This document shows, in pieces, positions 7,630 to 15,055 of a DNA stretch of 22,149 nucleotides. The stretch lies in the NCBI GenBank assembly GCA_002404795.1, contig DHKK01000072.1:23221-45369 (forward strand). The letters run 5' to 3'. The notes under the pieces were generated by a model. That model was not told where the DNA came from. It was given only the letters and a program-made list of their open reading frames with translations, and searched no databases. The stretch's first letter is position 1; each line of letters starts with the position of its first letter. A program made the translations under genes and the position numbers. Source of the DNA: Clostridiales bacterium UBA4696. GTDB taxonomy: Bacteria; Bacillota; Clostridia; Oscillospirales; Oscillospiraceae.

Positions 7630-8199
7630 CTATTGCATTGCAAAATTTGAGAGCCGGATCGACAGGACCATCCGCCCGTCGGCGCTGATCTCCGCATACT
7701 GCGGCGTGAACGGCTCTTCCGTGAACCAGGTATCGACCACCAGCTCCTGCTTGTCGTAGCCGAGGCGATAGGTCGCGCGCAGGAGGCCGTCTTCCGTCCC
7801 CGTCGAGTCGATATAGGCCCCGGCCCAGCTCTGCCCGAGCACATACGGCGCGGCCAGCGGCGCGAGCCGCCCGTTTGCCAGACTGCCGAGGCCGAGCTGC
7901 GTATCGTCAAAGCTGACGTCCGCGGCGCTGTCTTTGACGTGGGCGGTGATGCCCGCGATGGTCTCCGGCGCGGTGACGGTGAGCGAAGCGCCGGTATCGG
8001 GCGCAAAGCTGGCCTCCAGCGTAAAGTCGGCGGTCGTTTCGCCGTAATCGGCGGTCACGGCCGCGGTAAAGCTGCAGCCGCCTGCCCCCAGAAGAGCTGT
8101 GCGGAAGGTCAGCGGCTGCTGCGCGGGGCTTTTCGCCGCGCAGCCGGTCAGAAAAATCGAGATCAAGGTCAGGAGCAGCGCAAATTTTTTTCGCAACAA
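7630..8199 (-). CDS. Small lipoprotein of the alr operon
   Basis: From a TTG start at 8199 this gives 189 residues: a short positive N-terminus (LRKKF), a hydrophobic stretch LLLTLISIFLTG and a lipobox FLTGC with Cys20, so it should be lipid-anchored to the outer face of the membrane. The mature part is rich in beta-strand-like segments and resembles the outer-membrane-carrier-like lipoproteins often found before alr in Firmicutes, but I cannot assign a family with certainty. TTG 8199 is chosen because AAGG lies 7 bases upstream. TTG 8196 and GTG 8205 are alternatives; the GTG directly abuts the AAGG and is unlikely. It begins 8 bp after the dehydratase stop. Function is not known. Confidence 0.8.
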   Translation of the reverse strand: MLRKKFALLLTLISIFLTGCAAKSPAQQPLTFRTALLGAGGCSFTAAVTADYGETTADFTLEASFAPDTGASLTVTAPETIAGITAHVKDSAADVSFDDTQLGLGSLANGRLAPLAAPYVLGQSWAGAYIDSTGTEDGLLRATYRLGYDKQELVVDTWFTEEPFTPQYAEISADGRMVLSIRLSNFAMQ

Positions 8200-8207
8200 A
8201 ATCACCC

Positions 8208-9077
8208 TTACGGTAAAAGTCGCGGAATGCGCAAAAGCAGATCCTCCGGCACCATGCCGTATTCCCCCAGCTCCCGGGCCGCGAGATCCGCCGCAGCGCC
8301 GTGCAGCCATGCCGCGGCGGCCGCCGCCTCCAGCGGCATGATATGCTGGCCGAGCAGTGAAACGATCATGCCCGCCAGCACGTCTCCGCTGCCGCCTGTG
8401 GCAAGGCCGGGGTTGCCGGTGTGGTTGACATAAGCATTCAGACCGTCCGTGATCACCGTCCGGCTGCCCTTGAGCAGCACGACGGCGTGGCTGCGCGATG
8501 CAAGGTGCATCGCCTCCCGGGTCCGGTCATCCGCCTTCGGGTCGCCGCCCAGCCGCAGAAATTCCCCGTCATGCGGGGTCAGCACGACCGGACAGGCACA
8601 TCCGCGCAGAACATCTATATGTCCCGCGACGGCGTTTATGCCATCCGCGTCCAGAACCAGCGGCGCGCGGCAGCGCAGCAAGACCGCCTGCACGAGCCGC
8701 GTCAACTCCTCCGAGCGGCCGAGGCCCGGACCGAGCAGCACTGCGTCCATATTTTCCAGACGCGCGGTGATCGCGGGCAGCGACGCCATGCAGAGCCGTC
8801 CTTCCTCGTCACAGGGCAGCGGAAAGACGATCTCGCTCCCGGCTCCCGCCGCTATGATCGGATAGATCTTTTCCGGCACGCCGAGATATACCAGACCGCT
8901 TCCCGTGCGGAGCGCGCCCTTTGCCGCGAGCCGGGCCGCGCCCGTCAGTCCTTCCGAGCCGCACAGCAGCAGGACCCGACCGTAGTCGCCCTTGTGGCTC
9001 TCCCGCCGCCGGACCGGCAGCAGCTCACGGACCAGTCTGCCTGCAGTGCATTGCGCCGTCCATACAGGTCTTGCCAT
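8208..9077 (-). CDS. nnrD: ADP- or ATP-dependent NAD(P)H-hydrate dehydratase
   Basis: This 289-residue ribokinase-fold enzyme repairs hydrated NADH and NADPH (NADHX, NADPHX) at the expense of a nucleoside di- or triphosphate. It shows GDYGRVLLLCGSEGLTGAA near residues 30-48, ALRTGSGLVYLGVP, LLGPGLGR, LDADGINA, VLTPHDGEF and the nucleotide-binding loop NPGLATGGSGDVLAG, which contains the catalytic Asp. Only the dehydratase (CARKD) half is present; the N-terminal epimerase domain found in bifunctional Nnr proteins is missing, though an N-terminal tail of about 25 residues precedes the core. The ATG at 9077 follows GGGAGGAG. The lipoprotein gene starts 8 bp after its stop. Confidence 0.93.
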   Translation of the reverse strand: MARPVWTAQCTAGRLVRELLPVRRRESHKGDYGRVLLLCGSEGLTGAARLAAKGALRTGSGLVYLGVPEKIYPIIAAGAGSEIVFPLPCDEEGRLCMASLPAITARLENMDAVLLGPGLGRSEELTRLVQAVLLRCRAPLVLDADGINAVAGHIDVLRGCACPVVLTPHDGEFLRLGGDPKADDRTREAMHLASRSHAVVLLKGSRTVITDGLNAYVNHTGNPGLATGGSGDVLAGMIVSLLGQHIMPLEAAAAAAWLHGAAADLAARELGEYGMVPEDLLLRIPRLLP

Positions 9078-9104
9078 TGCTTCTCCTCCCGCGCTTCGCG
9101 CCTC

Positions 9105-9641
9105 TCAGAGCTTCTTTTCCAGCAGTACCAGATGAATTTTGGGGATGCGGTTGAAATCGCAGGGCACAACGTCTGCCTCGCGGTAGCCGAGGCTCGCGTA
9201 CAGATGCCGCGCCGCGATATTTCTCTCGTTCGTATCGATACGCAGGACGGTGCAGCCCGCCTGCCGCGCGCAGTCCTCATAAAACTGCGCAAAGGCCCGG
9301 CCGATGCCGCGACCGGACAGGTTCGGATCCACGGTCAGCGTGTGCAGGACCATGACCTCGCGGTCTTCGGCCGGATACAGCCAGTTCCCGTCCGCATAGA
9401 CGTCGACCTGACGCTGGTTGATGATGCCGGAGGCTGCCACGCAGCCGTCAATCTCGCAGACATACAGGTCGCCCCGGTCCAGCGCGTACTGCGCATCCTG
9501 CCGGATCGGATAGATCCCGGTGACCCAGCCGATCGTCGTCAGCCCGGCATCCTCCCGGGCGTGGATCTTATCATAGATCGCTTCCGCGGCGTCAAGATCG
9601 CGCGCTTCAGCTTTCCGAAATGTCAGTGTGTTGTTTTCCAT
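9105..9641 (-). CDS. GNAT-family N-acetyltransferase
   Basis: This 178-residue protein has the GNAT fold: FRKAEARDLDAAEAIYDKI at the N-terminus, a VMVLHTLTVDPNLSGRGIG strand and acetyl-CoA-binding loop (R/Q-x-x-G-x-G type) near 95-113, and the C-terminal N-x-A-A-R-H-L-Y-x-S-L-G-Y signature. It would transfer an acetyl group from acetyl-CoA to an unknown amine. Its 5' end overlaps the 3' end of the membrane-protein gene by 35 bp, and nnrD starts 27 bp after its stop, so it is part of the same transcript. In many Firmicutes the position before this dehydratase-lipoprotein-alr set is held by acpS, which is not seen here. The substrate cannot be inferred. Confidence 0.88.
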   Translation of the reverse strand: MENNTLTFRKAEARDLDAAEAIYDKIHAREDAGLTTIGWVTGIYPIRQDAQYALDRGDLYVCEIDGCVAASGIINQRQVDVYADGNWLYPAEDREVMVLHTLTVDPNLSGRGIGRAFAQFYEDCARQAGCTVLRIDTNERNIAARHLYASLGYREADVVPCDFNRIPKIHLVLLEKKL

Positions 9642-10353
9642 GGTGTTTCTTCCTCTTTTCCATGAGCCGATCCGTGAAGTGCAGGATCTGCTTCTGATAT
9701 CGCCACATCAAAAAAGCCACGGCCAGCATGAATACGACCAGCACCGCCGAGGCGATCCAGTCGCCCTGCACGAGGCTGCTGCCAAGCCAGCAGTAGACAA
9801 ATACGCTGAACGCGCTGCCGCAGAACATGGCGAGCGTAAATTCCCACGGCTTCAGCCGCGAGCGGCTGGCGGCGATGGAAATGATGCCGTTCGGGAGGAT
9901 GGGCAGAAAGCAGAGCGTCACGACGGTGTAGGCCGGGTGCTCCGATTTGGCGATCAGATCCAGCTTGTACGAGCCCGTTTCCGGCAGGATCTTATCGAGA
10001 TACTTGCCCAGATGCTGGCAGACCGTAAAGCTGATGCCGTGCGCCAGCGACGAGGAGATCAGGCAGATGGCGAACGCCCGCCACACCCCGTACACCACGC
10101 CCGCCGCGACATTCACGATCACGCCGGAAATGACGATCGACCAGACCTGCACCATCTGCAGCAGGGCCATGCACAAGATGCCCGTGAACGACATATCACG
10201 CTCCAGATATGCCTCCAGTGCCTCTTCATCGCCGGACTGCAGGAGCGGAATGATATCCGGCATCGTCTGCTTTACAACGGTATAGACAAGCAGCAGCGCG
10301 AGCAGCACAAAAACGGCCATGATCGCGCCGCGGATCAGTTTTGTTTTCTTCAT
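9607..10353 (-). CDS. TVP38/TMEM64 (VTT-domain) family membrane protein
   Basis: This 248-residue integral membrane protein starts with Lys/Arg-rich MKKTKLIRG and a first helix AIMAVFVLLALLLVY. An extracytoplasmic stretch follows, then several helices with the family's re-entrant segment around VNVAAGVVYGVWRAF and FLPILPNGIISIAAS. The tail is basic (LMEKRKKHHGKQ). VTT-domain proteins are DedA-superfamily membrane proteins, some of which move lipids or support envelope homeostasis; the exact role here is unknown. The ATG at 10353 is fixed by GGAGAA 8 bases upstream. It is the first gene of a seven-gene - strand operon and overlaps the GNAT gene by 35 bp. Confidence 0.9.
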   Translation of the reverse strand: MKKTKLIRGAIMAVFVLLALLLVYTVVKQTMPDIIPLLQSGDEEALEAYLERDMSFTGILCMALLQMVQVWSIVISGVIVNVAAGVVYGVWRAFAICLISSSLAHGISFTVCQHLGKYLDKILPETGSYKLDLIAKSEHPAYTVVTLCFLPILPNGIISIAASRSRLKPWEFTLAMFCGSAFSVFVYCWLGSSLVQGDWIASAVLVVFMLAVAFLMWRYQKQILHFTDRLMEKRKKHHGKQHTDISES

Positions 10354-10382
10354 ACGCGGTTCTCCGTAGTTATTATCAGCGT

Positions 10383-10411
10383 ATGATAGCACGTTTTCCG
10401 AAAAAAAGCAA
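10383..10411 (-). promoter_or_regulatory. Sigma-A promoter of the VTT-alr-mazF operon
   Basis: On the - strand, TTGCTT (10406-10411) and TATCAT (10383-10388) are 17 bp apart. Transcription would start near 10376, about 23 bases before the ATG at 10353. No other convincing promoter was seen between here and mazF. Confidence 0.72.
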
Positions 10412-10440
10412 TCGTTTCCGGGCACGGGCCGCGTTCGAGT

Positions 10441-10481
10441 CTCAAAAAGCGCCTTTTCTGCGGGAAAAGGCGCTTTTTGAG
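10441..10481. terminator. Terminator after pcp (bidirectional form)
   Basis: A perfect 18-bp inverted repeat (10441-10458 with 10464-10481, loop TGCGG) starts one base after the pcp stop codon. The GC core is flanked inside the stem by A5 and T5 tracts, so an intrinsic terminator can form on either strand. It separates the glycan operon from the VTT-alr operon, both on the - strand. Confidence 0.85.
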
Positions 10482-10482
10482 G

Positions 10483-11100
10483 TCAGCTCCATGCTTCTGC
10501 GATGGCTTCGATCGCGCAGGATAGCCCCTGGGTGATCTGCTGCAGGGCAAGGCCGGGCGTGCCCTCCGGCTTTCCCGGCAGCTGCTCGAGTGCGTACGGC
10601 ACGTGGATGAAGCCGCCGAGTAGCGCCGGGTATTCCATCGCGGCCGTATGCAGCAGCGTATAGAGCAGGCTGTTGCAGACGTAGGTCCCGGCTGTGTTGG
10701 AGATCTGGGCCGGAAGTCCGGCTTTTTGGATATTCTCCGCCATGCGGCGGACCGGGAGCGTCGCAAAATAGGCGGCTGGCCCGCCCGGGACGATGGGCTG
10801 GTCGACGGGCCGGAAGCCCGTGTTGTCCGGGATGCGGGCGTCCATCAGGTTGATGGCGACCCGTTCCGGCGTGATGGCTGCCCGGCCGCCCGCCTGCCCG
10901 GCGCAGAGCACCGCGTCCGGCCGCTCCGCCGCCAGCGCGGCCCGCAGGACCGCACCGCTGCGGACAAATTCGGTCGGCACTTCCAGTTTACATAACTTTA
11001 TCCCAGCGACCACTTCCGGCAGCAGGCGCACGGCCTCATAGGCCGGATTGACCGACTCTCCGCCGAAGGGGTCAAAGCCCGTGATGAGCAGCTTTTTCAT
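10483..11100 (-). CDS. pcp: Pyroglutamyl-peptidase I
   Basis: This 205-residue cysteine peptidase removes N-terminal pyroglutamate from peptides in the cytoplasm. The N-terminus ITGFDPFGGESVNPAYEA is diagnostic. The catalytic triad is visible as Glu79 (ITPERVAIN), Cys142 (NTAGTYVCNSLLY) and His166 (GGFIHVPY), spaced as in the Bacillus enzyme (Glu81, Cys144, His168). Length is normal. The start ATG overlaps the stop of the upstream glycosyltransferase by 4 bp (ATGA), so the two are translationally coupled, although no functional link with glycan synthesis is obvious. A strong terminator follows directly. Confidence 0.96.
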   Translation of the reverse strand: MKKLLITGFDPFGGESVNPAYEAVRLLPEVVAGIKLCKLEVPTEFVRSGAVLRAALAAERPDAVLCAGQAGGRAAITPERVAINLMDARIPDNTGFRPVDQPIVPGGPAAYFATLPVRRMAENIQKAGLPAQISNTAGTYVCNSLLYTLLHTAAMEYPALLGGFIHVPYALEQLPGKPEGTPGLALQQITQGLSCAIEAIAEAWS

Positions 11101-12245
11101 AAGATCCCCTGCTCCTGTAAGATCTCACACATCTGCGCCACGCGGCTGTCCCACGAGCAGGCGCGGCCGGCCTCGATGCGGGCCCTCGTCCGCTCCGGCG
11201 CCGTGTCTGTCAGCGACGCTTCACAGGCCGCGATAAATTCCTCCGGGCTGTCGGCGATCTCGATGAGCGGCGCGTACTGCAGGATCTGGTCCGGCTGCCT
11301 GGTCGAGACGATGGGGCGGCCCGTCGCCAGATATTCATAGAATTTCAGCGGGCTGACGTCCTTGCTGAGGTCGCTCTTGGCAAACAGGTTGAGGCAGGCA
11401 TCAAAATGCGCCAGATACTGCGGCAGCTGCTCGTTCGGCTTGAGACCGAGGAAATGAACGTTCGGCATCGCGTGCAGCGCGGTCAGGTCGACGCCCGGCT
11501 TCTCCTTGCCGATCAGCACAAAGCTCCAGTCCGGACGGGCCTTCGCGGCTGCCTCCAGATCGTCATATTCAATGCAGCTCTGCAGCGCGCCGACGAAGCC
11601 GAAGATCGGGTGCGGGATGTCCCGCAGATCCTCTGGCACAGGCTGCGGCTGCGCCGCCTGTACGAAACGCTCAAAATTCGCGCCGTTCGGGATCATGACG
11701 GTGTTCGGCTGCGCGGCGCGCAGCCGCTCGGCCAGCGCGTCGGCGGTGGCAAAGGTGCGGTCGGTCTTCCCTGCCAGCTCGAGCTCCATCCGGTCGACGA
11801 GCGCGGGATCCATCAGCCCGTCGTAGGCCGAATGCCGGTCGACGCAGTCATAGACGAGTCCCTTGTGCGGCACCAGATCCACGAGATCCGCCGTCACCGG
11901 GGAGTAGACCCAGAGCACGGCGTCGGTAAATCCGTGCGCCTGCATCTTCCGGCGCACGAACCGCGCCATACGGCGCTGGTTGAGCTTGTTGATCCAGCGG
12001 AATTTATAAAAGAACGGCAAAACGGGCGGCAGACTGTAGACGGTGATATTCTCCTGCGGGTGCACGCCCTCGTTTTTATAATTGCTGAGGCCGGGCCTTG
12101 CCGCTTTGTCCTTCAGCGGGGCCAGATACGTGACCGACGGGTCAAAATACAGGATCTCGGCGTCCGGAATGCGGCTCATCACCTGCTGCTTGCGCGTCGG
12201 GATGGGATACCACGGCGATGTGGCCAGACAAACGATCTTTCTCAT
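11097..12245 (-). CDS. Glycosyltransferase, GT4-like (TuaH-like)
   Basis: This 382-residue protein has the two Rossmann domains of a GT-B glycosyltransferase. The N-terminal half contains VYDCVDRHSAYDG, reminiscent of the TuaH-type enzymes of teichuronic acid synthesis. The C-terminal half contains VMIPNGANFERF, IFGFVGALQ and the sugar-nucleotide site SPLKFYEYLATGRPIVS, the E-x7-E region of GT4. It would add a sugar to a lipid-linked or growing wall glycan at the inner face of the membrane. It has 4-bp overlaps with the GT4-CsaB gene before it and with pcp after it. Donor and acceptor are unknown. Confidence 0.87.
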   Translation of the reverse strand: MRKIVCLATSPWYPIPTRKQQVMSRIPDAEILYFDPSVTYLAPLKDKAARPGLSNYKNEGVHPQENITVYSLPPVLPFFYKFRWINKLNQRRMARFVRRKMQAHGFTDAVLWVYSPVTADLVDLVPHKGLVYDCVDRHSAYDGLMDPALVDRMELELAGKTDRTFATADALAERLRAAQPNTVMIPNGANFERFVQAAQPQPVPEDLRDIPHPIFGFVGALQSCIEYDDLEAAAKARPDWSFVLIGKEKPGVDLTALHAMPNVHFLGLKPNEQLPQYLAHFDACLNLFAKSDLSKDVSPLKFYEYLATGRPIVSTRQPDQILQYAPLIEIADSPEEFIAACEASLTDTAPERTRARIEAGRACSWDSRVAQMCEILQEQGIL

Positions 12246-14452
12246 TTCGGTTCCTCCAGAAGCTCCCGCGCGGCCGTCTCATTTTCCGCCGCGAGGGTTT
12301 TCAGCCGGTCCGTCGAATAGGGCTGCGCGGCCTGCATGGTGTCCTCCACCAGCCGGCACAGCGCAGGCTTTGTCACGTCCGCGAGCTCCATGCAGTGCTC
12401 CTGACCGAGATAGGCCATGAAGCCTGTGACCTTCGGGTCATACGAGATGGCGGCCAGCGGCGCACCGACGGACGACGCAAAGATCAGCGCGTGCAGACGC
12501 ATGGACACGATCACCCGCATCTTCTGCATCATGCCGATGGTCAGCTGCTCATCCCGCGGCGCGGGCAGTACGACGGTCCGGCAGGACAGCATGCTGGCAG
12601 CGGTGCGGTTGATCTCCAGATCCCGCGTCGGCTCCAGCGCGACGAAGACGGGCGTCAGACCATAGGTCTTGTTTACATAATCAGCTGTATCCACGATCGC
12701 CTGCAGGTGCTGCGAGAGATTTTTCCACGGCCGCAGGACGAACATGGCATACTTGCCGTCCGGGTCCAGGTCATTGCTCAGGAAATAGCTGTCCACCGCG
12801 CCGCCGGTGGCCGGCTGCAGCAGCAGGGCCGGGTCGGCCGTGACGGTGATCTTCGGCTCCGTCACGCCCATGTCCGCAAGCTCCCGGCGGGAAAGATCCT
12901 CCCGCAGCGTGATGCGGTCGACGCAGCGGTTGAGGATGCGGGCGGTATGGCGGCGATTCGCCTCGCCGCTCACCGGGCCGATACCGCAGCCGTACATCAT
13001 GACGCGGCAGCCCGCGGCGTGAGCCATGCGGATGGTGGTGAGATAATAATTGAGCGAGCGCGTGCTCGTCTCATTCTGGATGAGACTACCGCCGCCGGAA
13101 ACGAACAGCTTCGCCTTCCGCATGAGCGGCCAGAACGCGAACGGGTCGAACACATGCACCGAGCCGACGTGATAGCACAGCCGCGTCTGCGCCGGGTCGT
13201 GCGACATGACATAGATGGGCATATCCCGGTCGATGGCCTTGAGCTGCGCGAGAATGGCCTTCAGGATCGCGTCGTCGCCGGCGTTGCCCTTGCCGTAGGC
13301 GCCGCAGATGAGCACACCGGATTTTTTCTTCTTCGGCTGCGCGGTGCGGCGCAGGATGGTCTCGTAGATCTCGATCTGCTTGCCGACGGTCGCGTCGATG
13401 GAGAATTCGTGCGAGGCCTTTTCGTAGAGATTCTCGCCCAGCTGCTCGCGCATGGCGCGCGATTCGGCCAGCCGCGTCATGCACGCGCCGAGCGCCTCCG
13501 CGTTCTGCGCCTCAAAGAGCAGACCCGTCACGCCGTGCTCGATGATATACGGGATGCCGCCGACATTCGACGCGATGGTCGCGCAGCGCATGCGCGCGCC
13601 TTCGGTGATGGCGTAGGGGAAGGTCTCGGAGATGGACGTGAGCGTGTTGACGTCGAGCGCGTGGTAGAAGCTGTCCATATCCATGACCCAGCCCGCGAAC
13701 ACGACCGTGCCCGCCGGGCACGTCTGCGCGGCAAGCGTCTCGAGCATCTGGCGCTGCTCGCCCTCGCCCGCGATCAACAGGCGGATATTCGGGTGTTTTT
13801 TGACGGCAATGGAAAAGCCGCGGATGAGCGTCGGCATATCCTTGACCGGGTCGAGCCGGGCCGCGATGCCGAAGACGACGGTATCGTCCTGCACCTCCAG
13901 GCCAACCGAGCGCAGATATTCTTCGCGCCCGAGCTTCGGCGTGACCGGGGTAAAATCGATGCCGTTGTAGATGGCGAACATCGTCTGCGGGTCGAAGCCG
14001 CGGGAGATGAGCAGCTGGGCCATCGCGTCGGAAACGCCGATGTGATAGTCAAACATGCGCAGCGCGACGGTATTGATCGTGCCGTAGGTCAGGCGGTGCA
14101 GAGGCCTGCCGAGATAGTCCAGCCGGTAATCGGAATGGACCGTCGTGACGATCGGCACGCGGACCTTGCGGCGCAGGATGGCGCCGGTCAGATTTGCGCG
14201 CGCGCCGTGGCAGTGGATGATCTGAAAGCCCTCCTCACGGATCATCTGCGTGAGCCGCCCGATAGCCGCGCCGACGGAAACCTCCATGACGCAGGTGTCG
14301 ATACCGAGCTTCCGGGCGTCCTCAGCAAATTCACCCTCGCGGAAGCAGACGAGCCGCACCTGCTCCGTCTTTCCAAGACCGTGCAGCAGCGACAGCACAT
14401 GCGTCTTCGCGCCGCCGATGTCGCCGCCCGAGATCAGTGTTATCACTTTCAT
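12242..14452 (-). CDS. csaB: GT4 glycosyltransferase fused to CsaB-type polysaccharide pyruvyl transferase
   Basis: This 736-residue protein joins two enzymes. Residues 1 to about 368 are a GT4 glycosyltransferase, with SGGDIGGAKTHVLSLLHGL, IIHCHGARANLTGAI, IYNGIDF, RLDPVKDMPTLIRGF and the E-x7-E region SETFPYAITEG. After a basic linker (QPKKKKSG, about 372-379), the rest is a CsaB-type transferase: GAYGKGNAGDDAILKAIL, VSGGGSLIQNETSTRS, YGCGIGPVSG and MRLHALIFASSVGAPLAAI. CsaB moves pyruvate from phosphoenolpyruvate onto ManNAc of the secondary wall polymer, creating the ligand for SLH-domain surface proteins. The ATG at 14452 follows GAGGG by 7 bases. A frame error joining two genes is unlikely, since the linker is continuous and no second ribosome site is seen. 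The gene symbol applies to the C-terminal half. Confidence 0.9.
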   Translation of the reverse strand: MKVITLISGGDIGGAKTHVLSLLHGLGKTEQVRLVCFREGEFAEDARKLGIDTCVMEVSVGAAIGRLTQMIREEGFQIIHCHGARANLTGAILRRKVRVPIVTTVHSDYRLDYLGRPLHRLTYGTINTVALRMFDYHIGVSDAMAQLLISRGFDPQTMFAIYNGIDFTPVTPKLGREEYLRSVGLEVQDDTVVFGIAARLDPVKDMPTLIRGFSIAVKKHPNIRLLIAGEGEQRQMLETLAAQTCPAGTVVFAGWVMDMDSFYHALDVNTLTSISETFPYAITEGARMRCATIASNVGGIPYIIEHGVTGLLFEAQNAEALGACMTRLAESRAMREQLGENLYEKASHEFSIDATVGKQIEIYETILRRTAQPKKKKSGVLICGAYGKGNAGDDAILKAILAQLKAIDRDMPIYVMSHDPAQTRLCYHVGSVHVFDPFAFWPLMRKAKLFVSGGGSLIQNETSTRSLNYYLTTIRMAHAAGCRVMMYGCGIGPVSGEANRRHTARILNRCVDRITLREDLSRRELADMGVTEPKITVTADPALLLQPATGGAVDSYFLSNDLDPDGKYAMFVLRPWKNLSQHLQAIVDTADYVNKTYGLTPVFVALEPTRDLEINRTAASMLSCRTVVLPAPRDEQLTIGMMQKMRVIVSMRLHALIFASSVGAPLAAISYDPKVTGFMAYLGQEHCMELADVTKPALCRLVEDTMQAAQPYSTDRLKTLAAENETAARELLEEPK

Positions 14453-14480
14453 ATTGGAACCCTCATTTTTGAATTACCAC

Positions 14481-14509
14481 TTGTTTCTTGCGGTAAGATA
14501 CAGTAAAAT
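14481..14509 (+). promoter_or_regulatory. Sigma-A promoter of the DUF4330-ligase operon
   Basis: TTGTTT (14481-14486) and TAAAAT (14504-14509) are 17 bp apart and direct transcription rightwards from about 14516, passing through the opposing promoter at 14539-14567. The first gene starts at 14591. Confidence 0.6.
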
Positions 14510-14517
14510 AGAATATC

Positions 14518-14534
14518 GTGCCGGTATCCGGCAC
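14518..14534. promoter_or_regulatory. Palindrome over both divergent transcription starts
   Basis: A 7-bp perfect inverted repeat GTGCCGG-TAT-CCGGCAC covers the predicted start points of both flanking promoters (about 14516 rightward, about 14532 leftward). It could be an operator for a dimeric regulator or a 5'-end hairpin in both transcripts. No regulator gene is adjacent. Confidence 0.5.
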
Positions 14535-14538
14535 TTTG

Positions 14539-14567
14539 ATTATAACCTATGAAAGAAAGCAAATCAA
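14539..14567 (-). promoter_or_regulatory. Sigma-A promoter of the GT4-CsaB operon
   Basis: On the - strand TTGATT (14562-14567) and a consensus TATAAT (14539-14544) are 17 bp apart. Transcription should start near 14532 and give a leader of about 80 bases before the GT4-CsaB ATG at 14452. Confidence 0.75.
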
Positions 14568-14590
14568 GCAAACTCTTTGGGAGGTACCGC

Positions 14591-15055
14591 ATGAAACTCA
14601 TTGATGAAAAAGGCCGTCTGTTCGGCAAGATCAACCTGATCGACCTGCTGGTCGTGATCCTGATCGTCGCTGTGATCGCGGCGGTGGTCTGGAAGCTGGG
14701 CGGCAGAAAGGCCGCGGCTGCCGTGACCGGCTCTGCGAAGAAGGCCGTATATACCGTAGAGATCGAAGACGTTCCCGCTGATATCGCCGCATATGCAGAA
14801 ACACAGATCGGCAAATCGCTGGTCAACGACTCCAAGGTCATCGCCGCGTCCATCACAGACGTCCGCAGCGAGACCTATAACGCCGACAATGGCCACCAGA
14901 CGCTGTTCATCACCGTCGAGGCCGACGCCTCCTTCACCGGCAACGTCTACAAGGTCGGGCCGCAGGAGGTGCGCGTGGGCTATGAATACATCCTCAAGAC
15001 GAGCGAGTTTGAGCTGACAGGCCTGATCTGTGCGCTGGAGGTCACCGATGGCTGA
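14591..15055 (+). CDS. DUF4330-type single-pass membrane protein
   Basis: This 154-residue protein starts MKLIDEKGRLFGKINLIDLL, the characteristic opening of DUF4330, and continues into one membrane helix (about residues 15-38, LLVVILIVAVIAAVVW). The rest, from about residue 50, is a soluble domain probably outside the membrane. The ATG at 14591 has GGGAGGT 6 bases upstream; an ATG at 14549 in the same frame lacks a ribosome site. The last 8 bp overlap the next gene. The family is of unknown function but recurs beside wall-polysaccharide genes in Clostridia, which fits the CsaB gene on the other side of the shared promoter region. A role in assembling or exporting that polymer is inference. 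Confidence 0.85.
   Translation: MKLIDEKGRLFGKINLIDLLVVILIVAVIAAVVWKLGGRKAAAAVTGSAKKAVYTVEIEDVPADIAAYAETQIGKSLVNDSKVIAASITDVRSETYNADNGHQTLFITVEADASFTGNVYKVGPQEVRVGYEYILKTSEFELTGLICALEVTDG

Noticed and set aside
6395..7759. A 454-codon open frame on the + strand opposite alr
   Set aside because: The opposite strand carries all alanine racemase motifs; this frame is composition-driven and has no recognisable protein features.
8421..9665. A 414-codon open frame on the + strand opposite nnrD and the GNAT gene
   Set aside because: It spans two well-supported - strand genes and their gap, and its residue composition is that of an antisense shadow.
12218..14506. A 762-codon open frame on the + strand
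   Set aside because: It is antisense to the GT4-CsaB gene, rich in Arg/His/Asp/Ala as expected for mirrored GC-rich codons, shows no domain motif and lacks a ribosome site.
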